Assembly (NCBI RefSeq): GCF_013177675.1
Contig: NZ_CP042652.1
Span: forward strand, 2,790,001-2,854,000
Source of the DNA: Arcobacter acticola
GTDB taxonomy: Bacteria > Campylobacterota > Campylobacteria > Campylobacterales > Arcobacteraceae
Length of the DNA: 64,000 nt
Direction: 5' to 3'
In this document: positions 44,889-54,799 of the stretch, piece by piece
How the letters are laid out: each line of letters begins with the position of its first letter
Numbering within the stretch: position 1 is the first letter of the stretch
Translations under genes and position numbers: made by a program
The notes under the pieces: model-generated
Told to the model about the DNA's origin: nothing
The model's database searches: none
What the model saw: only the letters and a program-made list of their open reading frames with translations

Positions 44889-47273
44889 TTATTTGTCAGC
44901 ACTCTTTTTACTTGTAGGTTTTTTAGCTGTAGTTTTTTTTGCAGTTGTTTTCTTAGCTGTTGTAGTTTTCTTTGCAGGCGCTTTTTTTACACTTACTGTT
45001 GATGTTCTACCTTTTGATTTAGAATCATTTGCAATAATATCAAGGCATTCTTCTAAAGTTAAATCTTTAGCTTCTTTACCTTTTGGTATTTTGAAATTTT
45101 TTCTTCCTTGTTTTATATAAGCCCCATATTGACCTATTAAAATTTGAATCTTTTCTTTTTCAAATACTTTTATTGTAGCTTTTTCTTTTGCTTCATCTAA
45201 CTCTTTGATTATCTCTAATGCTCTTGGTAATTCAACAGTATAAGGATCATCAGTTTTTAATGAATAATATTTCGTTTTTATTTGTAAATATGGTCCAAAT
45301 CTTCCAATATTTGCTTTTATCTCTTCTCCACTTGAATCAAGTCCTACAACTCTTGGAAGTGTAAATAAGAACATTGCTTCTTCAAATGTTATTGTATCCA
45401 TATTCAAGTTATCAGGAATTGCTACAAATTTTGGTTTTTCTTCATCATCTTTTGTACCAATTTGAATAAATGGACCAAATCTTCCAACTCTTGCACTTAC
45501 AGGTTTTCCAGATTTTGGATCAATTCCAATTTCTCTTACTTGTAAATAATCTTCTTTATTAACACTTTCTTCTTTTTCATCAATAGTTTTTTTGAAATTA
45601 CCATAGAATTCTTTCATCACTTCTTCCCAAGCGATTTTCCCTTCTGCTATTTCATCAAACTCTTCTTCGATTTTTGCTGTAAAGCCTAAATCTATAATAT
45701 TAGAAAAGTGATCAACTAAAAAGCTATTTACAATTTCACCTGTTGGTGTTGGAATTAGTTTTTTATCTTCTGTTTTACTTACATATTCCCTTGCTTGAAT
45801 TGTTGAAATTGTTGGAGCATAAGTTGAAGGACGACCTATTCCTTCACTTTCAAGTTTTTTAACCAGTGATGCTTCTGTATAACGAGCAGGTGGTTTTGTA
45901 AAGTTTTGTTCAGATTCTAAGTTTTCTAACTCTAAAATTGTTCCTACTTTAATATTTGGTAAGATTTTTTCTGTACTATCAAGTGCAGCTTCTGGATTAT
46001 CACTACCTTCTGTATAAGCTCTCATAAATCCTGGGAAAATAATTCTTTGACCTTTTACTTGAAATTCAAACTCTTTATTTTTCCCTGCATCAATCTTATA
46101 AGTTGTATTAGCTATTTTTGCAACTGCCATTTGTGTTGCAAGTGTTCTTTTCCAAATTAAGCTATAAAGTTTATATTGAATATTTTCAACATAAGGTTTT
46201 ATTTCACTTGGTTTTAAAGCTAAATTTACAGGCCTAATAGCTTCGTGAGCTTCTTGTGCACCCTTTGCTTTAGATTTGTAAAATCTTGGTTTACTTAAAG
46301 AATATTCTTTTCCATACTCTTCTTCAATAACAGCTTTTGCAGCACTTGTAGCAACTGTTGAAAGATTTAAGGAATCTGTTCTCATATAAGTAATTAAACC
46401 ACCCGTATGATTTGGGATATTCCCAACATTTCCTTCATATAGTTGTTGAGCTACAATCATTGTTTGCTTAACTGAAAGTCCAAGTTTTCTACTTGCTTCT
46501 TGTTGAAGTGTTGATGTTGTAAATGGAGCTGCTGGATTTCTTGTGCTTTCTTTTTCTTCAATATCTGATAATTGATAGATACCTTGATTTAAAGAGTCTT
46601 CAATTTTTAATGCTTGTTCTTCATTTGTTACTTTTGAAGTTTTTCCATTAATTTTTGCAAGTTCAGCTTTTAATTCTGGATTTATAAAATCTGCTTTAAT
46701 TCTCCAGTATTCTTCTGGAATAAACTCTCTAATTTCATTTTCTCTATCTACTATAATTCTAACAGCAACCGATTGAACACGACCAGCGCTTAAACCATAT
46801 CTTACTTTTTTCCATAAAAGTGGAGATAATTCATATCCAACAGCACGGTCAAGTATTCTTCTAGCTTGTTGAGCATCAACTAAGTGTTGATCAACATCTC
46901 TAGGATTTGCTAATGCTTTTAAGATTGCATCTTTAGTGATTTCATGAAATACAATTCTTTTAATAGGGTTTTTCTCAATTTTTAACGCAGGAATAAGATG
47001 CCAAGCAATAGCTTCTCCCTCCCTATCCTCATCGGCCGCTAGGTAAATGGTAGTATCTTTTGTAATATGTTTTTTTAAATCACTTATTACTTTTTTCTTA
47101 TCTGTTGATATTAAATATTTTGGTTTAAAATTATCTTCTGGATCAAATCCTAATTGAGATTTTGGTAAATCTCTTACGTGACCCATTGAGGCCATTACTA
47201 CATAATCACTACCTAAAAATTTTGAGATTGTCTTCGCTTTTGCGGGGGACTCCACTATTACTAAATTCTTCAC
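44889..47273 (-). CDS. topA: DNA topoisomerase I
   Basis: This 794-residue type IA topoisomerase relaxes negative supercoils. The Toprim domain starts with VESPAKAKTISKFLG (about 5-19) and has LAADEDREGEAIAWHL. The active-site tyrosine is in GGLITYMRTDSL (about 300). The C-terminus carries three GRFGPxxQ-type repeats (ending GRFGPFIQIG, GRFGPYLQIK and GQYGAYIKQG) and a Lys/Ala/Thr-rich tail (AKKTTAKKTTAKKPTSKK). No zinc-ribbon cysteine pairs are present, unlike E. coli TopA. Confidence 0.97.
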   Translation of the reverse strand: MKNLVIVESPAKAKTISKFLGSDYVVMASMGHVRDLPKSQLGFDPEDNFKPKYLISTDKKKVISDLKKHITKDTTIYLAADEDREGEAIAWHLIPALKIEKNPIKRIVFHEITKDAILKALANPRDVDQHLVDAQQARRILDRAVGYELSPLLWKKVRYGLSAGRVQSVAVRIIVDRENEIREFIPEEYWRIKADFINPELKAELAKINGKTSKVTNEEQALKIEDSLNQGIYQLSDIEEKESTRNPAAPFTTSTLQQEASRKLGLSVKQTMIVAQQLYEGNVGNIPNHTGGLITYMRTDSLNLSTVATSAAKAVIEEEYGKEYSLSKPRFYKSKAKGAQEAHEAIRPVNLALKPSEIKPYVENIQYKLYSLIWKRTLATQMAVAKIANTTYKIDAGKNKEFEFQVKGQRIIFPGFMRAYTEGSDNPEAALDSTEKILPNIKVGTILELENLESEQNFTKPPARYTEASLVKKLESEGIGRPSTYAPTISTIQAREYVSKTEDKKLIPTPTGEIVNSFLVDHFSNIIDLGFTAKIEEEFDEIAEGKIAWEEVMKEFYGNFKKTIDEKEESVNKEDYLQVREIGIDPKSGKPVSARVGRFGPFIQIGTKDDEEKPKFVAIPDNLNMDTITFEEAMFLFTLPRVVGLDSSGEEIKANIGRFGPYLQIKTKYYSLKTDDPYTVELPRALEIIKELDEAKEKATIKVFEKEKIQILIGQYGAYIKQGRKNFKIPKGKEAKDLTLEECLDIIANDSKSKGRTSTVSVKKAPAKKTTTAKKTTAKKTTAKKPTSKKSADK

Positions 47274-47326
47274 TAAAAAACCTTACATTATTTTGAAGTT
47301 TGCATTCTAACATAAATTGATTAATT

Positions 47327-48112
47327 TTACTTATAAATTATTATCTCTTCTTCTATATCTATATTAAACTGCTCTTTAACTTTACTTTTCACTTTTTCTA
47401 TTAAATATACCGCATCTTCAAAAGTTCCATCACCATAATTTACTAAAAAATTTGCGTGTTGTTCTGAAAAGCTCATATCACCTTTTTTTATACCTTTTAA
47501 TCCAACTTCCTGAATTAATCGACCTGCAAAATCACCTTTTGGGTTTTTAAAGCAAGAACCAGCACTTGGTACATGCGGTTGATTATCTCTCATTTTATTA
47601 AACTCTTTTAATTGTTCTTTACAAAAACCATGTTCTATATTAAAAACTACTTCATAAACAATATCATCTATTTTTGTTTCTCTATAAGAATAATTTATAT
47701 CTTCTTTTTTTACATAACCATCTTTTGTTTTAATACTATGAATGTAATTAAACATTTCCCATGATTTTAAACCTGCATTCATTTTAACTAAACCACCTAA
47801 ATTTCCTGGTAATTTAGCCAAAAACTCTAGATTTGCAATATCATTATTTCTAGTATATGTTAAAAGTTTACCCGATGTTGTTGCACATCCTACATAAAGT
47901 AAATTTTCTTCTTGCTTAATATAATCAAACTCTTCACCCAAAATAGCAAACTTTATATTTGTATTTGGAGATATTAGTAAATTATTTGCTCTACCAATTA
48001 TTTGATAATCACTATAATCACCTATTTCATTTATTACAAGTACATCTAAAACTGGACCAATTTTTATTGAAGAGTATTTTTTGAAATCTATTGTTCTTAT
48101 ACTATTTTGCAT
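47327..48112 (-). CDS. murB: UDP-N-acetylenolpyruvoylglucosamine reductase
   Basis: This 261-residue FAD enzyme completes UDP-MurNAc formation for peptidoglycan. FAD-binding and active-site segments KLPGNLGGLVKMNAG (about 100-114), SYRETK, and SAGSCFKNPKGDFAGRLI with the catalytic Ser are visible. FSEQHANFLVNYGDGT lies near the C-terminus. Shorter than E. coli MurB (342), matching the compact type II form. It lies 3 nt after mqnD. Confidence 0.95.
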   Translation of the reverse strand: MQNSIRTIDFKKYSSIKIGPVLDVLVINEIGDYSDYQIIGRANNLLISPNTNIKFAILGEEFDYIKQEENLLYVGCATTSGKLLTYTRNNDIANLEFLAKLPGNLGGLVKMNAGLKSWEMFNYIHSIKTKDGYVKKEDINYSYRETKIDDIVYEVVFNIEHGFCKEQLKEFNKMRDNQPHVPSAGSCFKNPKGDFAGRLIQEVGLKGIKKGDMSFSEQHANFLVNYGDGTFEDAVYLIEKVKSKVKEQFNIDIEEEIIIYK

Positions 48113-48115
48113 TTA

Positions 48116-48979
48116 TTATCTTGCTCTTAACTCTTCATATTCTGTAGGAATTAGAAAATCTTGCGATTTAATTAGATTTTCATAAAAACCATTTTTATAA
48201 CCTAATTCATATAATTTATCTAAAGCTTTATATTGTAAATCACTCATTAAAACTGAATTATCATTTGCATATAAATCTAAATATTTATCTAAAGTTTGGG
48301 CATCTACTCTAATCAAACCTTTTTCAAGTAACATTGGAGCTAAAACTTTTCTATTTTTATTTGCAACTTCCACTGCTTTTATTAGCGTATTTTCATAATC
48401 AATTGCACTATGAATAGGAATTGATCGTCTTAAACACATTCCACCAAGTGGCAAGGGCAATCCACCACCACTTAATTCAACCCAAACATCCCACATTTCA
48501 CGCTCTACTTCTAACTCTTGATCATAAGTTAAAATTGATTCATGTATTAAAACACCTGCATCAACAGTTCCATCAAGAACAGCTTTTTCAATATCTAAAA
48601 AATTCATATATGAAATTCTTGCATTTGGATATGCAATTTTAAATAAAAGAGCATTAGTTGTAAATTCACCACTAAGTGCTACTTTAAAATTTCTTTTTAA
48701 TTTTGTTCCTTTTCTTTTTATAAGTTTAGGACCATATCCCTCACCAAAAGAAACTGCTGTTTTTAATAAGGCATAATCATCTTTGATAAAAGGATATAAA
48801 GCAAATGATATAGCACAAATGTCATACTCACCTTTTAATGTAGCTTGATTTAATGTTTCAATATCTGCTGCAATATTTTCAAATTTGGCATCTTTAGGAG
48901 TTAACCATCCAAATTTAATTGCATAATACATAAATATATCATCAGCATCAGGTGAGTGTGCAACACTAATATTTTTCAA
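48116..48979 (-). CDS. mqnD: 1,4-dihydroxy-6-naphthoate synthase (futalosine pathway)
   Basis: This 287-residue enzyme of menaquinone synthesis by the futalosine route has a substrate-binding-protein fold. Matches to MqnD include HSPDADDIFMYYAI at the N-terminus, DAGVLIHESILTYD (about 145-158) and GGGLPLPLGGMCLRR. I start at the TTG at 48977-48979, which has AAAGGA 6 nt upstream and gives the family N-terminus. A TTG at 49015 lacks a ribosome binding site. It heads the mqnD-murB-topA-bioB run. Confidence 0.92.
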   Translation of the reverse strand: MKNISVAHSPDADDIFMYYAIKFGWLTPKDAKFENIAADIETLNQATLKGEYDICAISFALYPFIKDDYALLKTAVSFGEGYGPKLIKRKGTKLKRNFKVALSGEFTTNALLFKIAYPNARISYMNFLDIEKAVLDGTVDAGVLIHESILTYDQELEVEREMWDVWVELSGGGLPLPLGGMCLRRSIPIHSAIDYENTLIKAVEVANKNRKVLAPMLLEKGLIRVDAQTLDKYLDLYANDNSVLMSDLQYKALDKLYELGYKNGFYENLIKSQDFLIPTEYEELRAR

Positions 48980-49051
48980 TTTTATTCCTTTATTTTTCGT
49001 AAGTGATTGTAACAAGTTATGGTTTATTTTATGGTTATAGTATTTTTAGTT

Positions 49052-49540
49052 TTATAAATTATATTCATATTTGAGTTTTTTCACAATTTCAAATACTGAA
49101 CTTGCATAATTAAGTCCTGTAGTACTTTTATATTTCCAACCAGTATTATAACTAGCCCAAACTTTTATCCAATTGTCTTTATGAACATTTCTCCAATAAT
49201 CTATTTCAACTATTGCATTAGCAGTTGAAAAACCTGCATCATATACAAGTTTTTTTGCAAAATAATTTCTATTATAAATATTATCTTGAACTTTTTGTCT
49301 TCTAATTACACTTTTAATATTTGCTTGAAATAATCCATAATCTTTACTAACATTGTTTATTAATTGTTTTCCCACAGATGATTCTTTTATAGCAATTGCC
49401 ATCAATGTATATTTCATAAAATTGTCATTTGTTAGTGATTTGATTTTTTTTAGAATTATTATATCCGTATTAGTAAGACCTAAAGAATTACTATAACAAA
49501 GGTTAACAATCAGTAAAAAAAGAATTATTATTTTTTTCAT
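49052..49540 (-). CDS. Small exported lytic-transglycosylase-like protein
   Basis: This 162-residue protein has a signal peptide (MKKIIILFLLIVNLCYS) and a domain resembling SLT lysozyme-like folds. AIAIKESSVGKQL contains the expected catalytic Glu, followed by DYGLFQANI and a WASYNTGW segment typical of transglycosylases. It would cut peptidoglycan in the periplasm, for example for secretion or flagellar assembly. It stands alone between the nuo terminator and mqnD. The domain match is by eye, so moderate confidence. Confidence 0.78.
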   Translation of the reverse strand: MKKIIILFLLIVNLCYSNSLGLTNTDIIILKKIKSLTNDNFMKYTLMAIAIKESSVGKQLINNVSKDYGLFQANIKSVIRRQKVQDNIYNRNYFAKKLVYDAGFSTANAIVEIDYWRNVHKDNWIKVWASYNTGWKYKSTTGLNYASSVFEIVKKLKYEYNL

Positions 49541-49557
49541 AAGGTAAGTTTACAATA

Positions 49558-49587
49558 ATTCTAATCATTTTTACAAATGATTAGAAT
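49558..49587 (-). terminator. Terminator-like hairpin after the nuo operon
   Basis: This is a perfect 13-bp stem (ATTCTAATCATTT at 49558-49570, AAATGATTAGAAT at 49575-49587) with a 4-nt loop, 9 nt after the nuoN stop. The U run is broken (ATTATTGT), so termination may be partial. Confidence 0.7.
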
Positions 49588-49596
49588 ATAAATTTA

Positions 49597-51099
49597 CTAA
49601 AATCCTGCGTTAGATACGTAAAAAGTGATTATATTTAATAATGGATCTATTAAAAATATAGAGATTAATGTTAAAAATACTGCAAATCCAACTGCTGATT
49701 TCATTGGCAATGAACCATTCTCCATAAATTTAGTTTTTGATCCCTCTTCTGGATCTCTTAAGAACATATAAGAAATTGGTCTTAAATAATAGTATGCAGC
49801 AATTACTGAGTTTAGTACAATAATTATTGCCAATGCAATTTGACCAGCATTTACAGCACTTGCTACTAAATACATTTTACCCCAAAATAGTGCAAAAGGA
49901 GGAAGTCCAGTAAGTGCAAATAAGAACATCGCTAAAATAGATGCTGTAAATGGTGAAATTTTTGCAAGTCCTGAGAACTTTCTAAAAGCATAAGGAGAAC
50001 TGTAATCATTGTACTCTTTACCTCTATTCATCCATAACATACCAAATGCTCCAAAATTTGTTATTGTAAATAAAATCCAATATAAAAATAAAGCACTTGT
50101 TGCTTGTTGAGTTCCTATTACAATTGCAGCCATTGCCATACCTGCATTTGAAATTGAAGAGTATGCAAGCATTCTTTTTATATCTTTTTGTTGTAATGCA
50201 ATCAAATTTGGAACTGTAATTGTTAAGATAACAGTTACATAAAGCATTGTTTGAATAATAGGATCATTTGCATGTATAAATATTTCAAAGAATCTAAGAG
50301 CTACAACAAATCCTGCCATTTTAGGAACAACTGATAAAAATCCTGCCATTGCTGAAGTTGAACCTTGGTAAACATCTGGTACCCAAACATGATAAGGAAA
50401 TAAAGATAATTTAAACCCAATAGCAGCAAACATAAACACGAATCCAACTAATACTAAAACATAATTAGCATAATTTTCATGTGATAAGAATCCTTCTTGA
50501 GTTAATACCTGTGCAATTTGTGCAAGTTCAAGTGAACCTGTAATTCCATAAAATATCATAGAACCAAATACAAAGAATGCAGCTGCTAAAGCTCCCATTG
50601 TAAAATACTTAACTGCAGCTTCAATAGAAACCATTCTATTATGCATTGCAATCATTGTATATAAAGCTAAAGATGCAGTTTCAAGTCCAACAAAGATTAA
50701 GATTAAAGAATCACTACTTACCATAAACTGGAATCCTGCAACTGCAAATAAATACAGAGCAAAATATTCAGCATATCTAAAATCTTGGAATCTTAATTTT
50801 GATAAACCTAAAAGAATAAATAAAATTGAACCACCAATAATAATACATTGAGATAAGATTGCAATTCCATCAAGTAACATCAAATCAAATACACCTCTTT
50901 CATCACCGCTAAATGCTAAAAGTGTAAATAAGTCAAATATTAGAAATAGTACAACTAAAATTACATATAAAGATTTATGTTTATCTTTATTAAATAGGTC
51001 TGTTAATAAAATACTTAATGCACCTATAATTGCAATAACCATCGGTGCCAATGTTCCCAAGTTTAGAGTATCTAAACTTATATTAATAGGCTCTAGCAT
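49597..51099 (-). CDS. nuoN: Complex I subunit NuoN
   Basis: This 500-residue, 14-helix antiporter-like subunit belongs to the complex I membrane arm and contributes to proton pumping. Conserved lysine-bearing segments include AVKYFTMGALAAAFFVFG, GFKLSLFPYHVWVPDVYQG and DIKRMLAYSSISNAGM. It is the last gene of the nuo operon and overlaps nuoM by one base. Confidence 0.97.
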   Translation of the reverse strand: MLEPINISLDTLNLGTLAPMVIAIIGALSILLTDLFNKDKHKSLYVILVVLFLIFDLFTLLAFSGDERGVFDLMLLDGIAILSQCIIIGGSILFILLGLSKLRFQDFRYAEYFALYLFAVAGFQFMVSSDSLILIFVGLETASLALYTMIAMHNRMVSIEAAVKYFTMGALAAAFFVFGSMIFYGITGSLELAQIAQVLTQEGFLSHENYANYVLVLVGFVFMFAAIGFKLSLFPYHVWVPDVYQGSTSAMAGFLSVVPKMAGFVVALRFFEIFIHANDPIIQTMLYVTVILTITVPNLIALQQKDIKRMLAYSSISNAGMAMAAIVIGTQQATSALFLYWILFTITNFGAFGMLWMNRGKEYNDYSSPYAFRKFSGLAKISPFTASILAMFLFALTGLPPFALFWGKMYLVASAVNAGQIALAIIIVLNSVIAAYYYLRPISYMFLRDPEEGSKTKFMENGSLPMKSAVGFAVFLTLISIFLIDPLLNIITFYVSNAGF

Positions 51100-52625
51100 T
51101 ATTTAACCTCCCCAATAGAGTTTAAAGCTCTTAATTTTTCTTTTGTATCTTCATTTACAGCTTTTATTTCCATAACTTTTGTAAGTTGCGTAACTGATGT
51201 ATTTAATGGATCTAAAATTACTTTTGGATAAATACCTAAAGCAACAATTAAAACTACTAATGAACCTAAAGCAAAAAGTTCTCTTCCATGAATATCTTTC
51301 ATATCTTTATTTTCTTGTTTAACTAGTTTTCCAAAGAACGTTCTTTTATACATAGCTAACATATAAACAACACTTAAAACTATTGTTAGTGAAGCTATAA
51401 ATGTTAAAATAGGTGAATATTTAAAGAATCCTAATAAAGATAAAAACTCACCAATAAACCCAATAGTAAGAGGAAGTCCAACAGATGCAAATAACACAAC
51501 TGCATAAACAAGTGCAAACATTGGCATATTTTGAGCTAATCCACCAAACTCTTTTATCATCTTTGTTTTACGTCTATCATATAAAACTCCAACACTCATA
51601 AACAGTGCTCCTGAAACAATACCATGTCCAATCATCAAATAAACAGCACCTGAAATTCCTTCAACGTTTAATGCAAATACTCCAAGAGTAATAACACCCA
51701 TATGAGAAATTGATGAATATGCAATCATTTGTTTCATATCTTCTTGAGCATAAGCAACCATTGCCGTATAAATAATTGCTATTAGTCCAAGTGTAGCCAT
51801 AAATCCTACAAAGAAAACAGATGCATCAGGGAATAATGGAAGAGAAAATCTTATAAATCCATAAGTTTCCATTTTTAGTAATACTGCTGCTAAAATTATA
51901 GATCCAATTGTTGGAGCTTGTGAGTGAGCTAATGGTAGCCATGTGTGAAATGGAAACATCGGTACTTTTACAGCAAACCCAAAGAAGAATGCAATAAATA
52001 GCCATAGTTGCAAATCAAAAGGAAGAACAACGTTATACCAATCAAGTAAAGAGAAACTCCATACACCTGTTGTTTCATGGTAAATATATCCAAAATATAA
52101 TATACCAATAAGCATAATTAATGAACCTGTAAATGTATACAAGAAGAATTTAATTGCTGCATAAAATCTTTTTTCTGCTCCCCAAAATCCAATAATATAA
52201 AACATAGGAATAAGTGTTAATTCCCAGAAAATATAAAACATTATAAGATCTAAAGAAGCAAAAACTCCAACCATTGTCATTTCTAAATAAAGCATTGTAA
52301 TAATTAAGTTTTTTACATCTTTTGTTTCAGTAAGACCAATTAAAGCGATCATAGTCATAAATGTAATCATTATTATTAAGAATAAAGAAACACCATCAAC
52401 TCCAACTATATAATGAATACCATAAGAGTCTATAAGAGGTAACATTTGAACAAATTGCATACCAGTAGCATTTGTATCAAAGTAATACCATAATAAAAGA
52501 GATAATACAAACTCAACAACAGTAACAACTACTCCATACTGTCTCATAGAATCTTTTTCTATTAGAAAACCAACAGTAGCTGCAGCTGCTGGGAAAAATA
52601 TCAGCATTGATAAAATATTTTCCAT
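51099..52625 (-). CDS. nuoM: Complex I subunit NuoM
   Basis: This 508-residue antiporter-like membrane subunit has a glutamate-containing helix region (FYIFWELTLIPMFYIIGFWG), FAVKVPMFPFHTWLPLAHSQAP and EDMKQMIAYSSISHMG. These segments hold the conserved Glu and Lys that relay protons. Shares one base with nuoN and lies 12 nt after nuoL. Confidence 0.97.
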   Translation of the reverse strand: MENILSMLIFFPAAAATVGFLIEKDSMRQYGVVVTVVEFVLSLLLWYYFDTNATGMQFVQMLPLIDSYGIHYIVGVDGVSLFLIIMITFMTMIALIGLTETKDVKNLIITMLYLEMTMVGVFASLDLIMFYIFWELTLIPMFYIIGFWGAEKRFYAAIKFFLYTFTGSLIMLIGILYFGYIYHETTGVWSFSLLDWYNVVLPFDLQLWLFIAFFFGFAVKVPMFPFHTWLPLAHSQAPTIGSIILAAVLLKMETYGFIRFSLPLFPDASVFFVGFMATLGLIAIIYTAMVAYAQEDMKQMIAYSSISHMGVITLGVFALNVEGISGAVYLMIGHGIVSGALFMSVGVLYDRRKTKMIKEFGGLAQNMPMFALVYAVVLFASVGLPLTIGFIGEFLSLLGFFKYSPILTFIASLTIVLSVVYMLAMYKRTFFGKLVKQENKDMKDIHGRELFALGSLVVLIVALGIYPKVILDPLNTSVTQLTKVMEIKAVNEDTKEKLRALNSIGEVK

Positions 52626-52637
52626 TTACATAACCCC

Positions 52638-54497
52638 TTAAAGTACTGATAAAACTAAGGCAAATACTAATCCGAAGATTAGTCCAACTGCCATTAGTCT
52701 CAGTGATGATGATAAATTACCAGTTTGAATTGGTCTTATTCCTACACCTAATTTATTAATAAAGTGCGCAAGACCATCAATTGATGCATCAATTAATTTA
52801 GTTTCTACAACTTTCCACATCCATACAGATATTGCATAATATGGTTTAGAAATAAAGTTTTCATAAAACTTTGGAATAAAATATTGATTACTTAATAATT
52901 TATAAATTCCTGTAGTTTCCCAATTTTTGCTAAATCCACTATTTCTATATTTGTAAACTGCAACTGCAATACCGAATATAGCAACTGCACTTGTAATTAA
53001 AATTAAAATCCAAGCTGTTGAATGATTAAGATTTGAAGCTTTCCATGTTGGAAGAATTTTAGTTACAAACTCAACAAATGAATGTTCAAACCATCCAGCA
53101 ATTACCGCTAAAATAGCAAGTGGAATCATTGCTGCGATTACAAAGTTTTTAGCTTCATGTGGATGATGTTCTTCATTTGAATAATTTTGTTCTCCAAAGA
53201 ATATTTTCATAACAAGTCTAAATGAATAAAATGCAGTTAAACCAGCAGTTACCCATAAAACACCCCATAATACTAATGCATCAGCATTAAATGCAGCTTC
53301 TAGTATTTTATCTTTTGAGAAGAATCCAGCAAGTGGGAAAATACCAGCAAGTGCAAGAGAAGCCACTGCCATAATAATAGATGTTGACTTCATTTTTTTA
53401 TGAAGACCACCCATTTTTCTGATATCTAACTCATCATCCATAGCATGCATTACATTTCCAGCACCTAAGAATAATACTGATTTGAAAAATGCATGAGTTG
53501 CAAGGTGAAATAATGCAACCCAATAAGCTCCAAGACCAGCTGCTACAAACATATATCCAAGTTGTGATAATGTTGAGTATGCAATAATTCTTTTCATATC
53601 ATTATTTACTAAAGCCATTGAAGCAGCAAATATAGCTACAAATGCTCCAAGAGCTGCAATTGCATATCCAACTTCAGGAACTAAAGTATAAAGTTCATTT
53701 GATCTAATTACTAAATAAACCCCAGCTGTTACCATTGTTGCTGCGTGAATTAATGCTGAAACCGGTGTTGGTCCTTCCATTGCATCTGCAAGCCATGTAT
53801 GAAGTGGGAATTGAGCTGATTTACCCATCGCTCCTAGGAATAATAAAGCTGCTATCCAAACAAGTGTAGAATTTTCTAAAGTTGAAACTTGAGCAAATAC
53901 GATATCGTATTGTAAACTTCCAATATTCCAGTAAATTAAAAACATTCCAAGAAGTAAACCTAAGTCCCCAACTCTGTTCATAATAAAAGCTTCGTTTGCA
54001 GCCCAAGTTGCTGATTCTTTGTGATACCAAAAACCAATTAACAACCATGAACAAACTCCAACACCTTCCCATCCAATAAATAAAACAGCAAAGTTATCAC
54101 TCATTACTAAAACAAGCATAGAAAATACGAATGCTGATAGGTATGAGAAATATCTATTAAAACCTTTGTCATGTTCCATATATCCAATAGAATGCACATG
54201 CACCATAGTAGAAACAACAGTTACAACTGTCATCATTACAACACTTACATGGTCAACTACAAATCCAAAAGGAATATTTAAATTTCCAATTACAATCCAA
54301 TCAAATAAAGTTATTTGTAAAATTGTATCTGTAGTATAAATAAAATGTAAAAGATTTAAAGATGCATACATTGAAACAGCCAACATAAAAGATGTAAACC
54401 ATCCTGTAAATGCTGTTTTTGGCTGAGTTGAAAATAAAGCAGCAATTAGTGAACCTACAAGTGGTGCAAAAAGTGCTATATATATAAATTTTTCCAT
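52638..54497 (-). CDS. nuoL: Complex I subunit NuoL
   Basis: This 619-residue distal antiporter-like subunit has the long lateral helix expected at its C-terminus. FIGWEGVGVCSWLLIGFW (about 140-157), GKSAQFPLHTWLADAMEGPT and NDMKRIIAYSTLSQLGYM are diagnostic. It lies 2 nt after nuoK. Confidence 0.97.
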   Translation of the reverse strand: MEKFIYIALFAPLVGSLIAALFSTQPKTAFTGWFTSFMLAVSMYASLNLLHFIYTTDTILQITLFDWIVIGNLNIPFGFVVDHVSVVMMTVVTVVSTMVHVHSIGYMEHDKGFNRYFSYLSAFVFSMLVLVMSDNFAVLFIGWEGVGVCSWLLIGFWYHKESATWAANEAFIMNRVGDLGLLLGMFLIYWNIGSLQYDIVFAQVSTLENSTLVWIAALLFLGAMGKSAQFPLHTWLADAMEGPTPVSALIHAATMVTAGVYLVIRSNELYTLVPEVGYAIAALGAFVAIFAASMALVNNDMKRIIAYSTLSQLGYMFVAAGLGAYWVALFHLATHAFFKSVLFLGAGNVMHAMDDELDIRKMGGLHKKMKSTSIIMAVASLALAGIFPLAGFFSKDKILEAAFNADALVLWGVLWVTAGLTAFYSFRLVMKIFFGEQNYSNEEHHPHEAKNFVIAAMIPLAILAVIAGWFEHSFVEFVTKILPTWKASNLNHSTAWILILITSAVAIFGIAVAVYKYRNSGFSKNWETTGIYKLLSNQYFIPKFYENFISKPYYAISVWMWKVVETKLIDASIDGLAHFINKLGVGIRPIQTGNLSSSLRLMAVGLIFGLVFALVLSVL

Positions 54498-54499
54498 TA

Positions 54500-54799
54500 T
54501 TACCCTTTCATCCCAGCTATATCATCTAAATTAATAGAACCTGTTCTTTTATACCAAAGAATCAAAAGTCCAAGTCCAATAGCAACTTCACTTGCTGCAA
54601 CTGCAATAATAAAGAAAGCAAAAATTTGACCTGATAAGTCTCCATGAAATTTTGAAATTGCTGCTAATCCCACATTTACAGCATTAAGCATAATTTCAGT
54701 TGAGAAAAAAAGCATTAAAACATTTTTTCTTTTTATTACACCTATTAATCCTATGCAAAATAGAATTGTAGATAATATTAAATAAGCATTAAGTGTCAT
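54500..54799 (-). CDS. nuoK: Complex I subunit NuoK
   Basis: This 99-residue, three-helix membrane subunit has the conserved glutamates in STEIMLNAVNVGLAA (about 33-47) and AVAASEVAIGLGLLI (about 65-79), which lie on the central proton path. It overlaps nuoJ by 4 nt (ATGA). Confidence 0.97.
   Translation of the reverse strand: MTLNAYLILSTILFCIGLIGVIKRKNVLMLFFSTEIMLNAVNVGLAAISKFHGDLSGQIFAFFIIAVAASEVAIGLGLLILWYKRTGSINLDDIAGMKG

Noticed and set aside
44893-44990. Low-complexity DNA as a possible CRISPR or satellite
   Set aside because: It encodes the Lys/Ala/Thr tail of TopA; units are short codon repeats without spacers.
48980-49015. Upstream TTG start for mqnD
   Set aside because: No ribosome binding site; the TTG at 48977-48979 has AAAGGA at good spacing and the expected MqnD start.
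53821-54072. 83-residue frame inside nuoL on the same strand
   Set aside because: Out-of-frame within a conserved gene; no family match.
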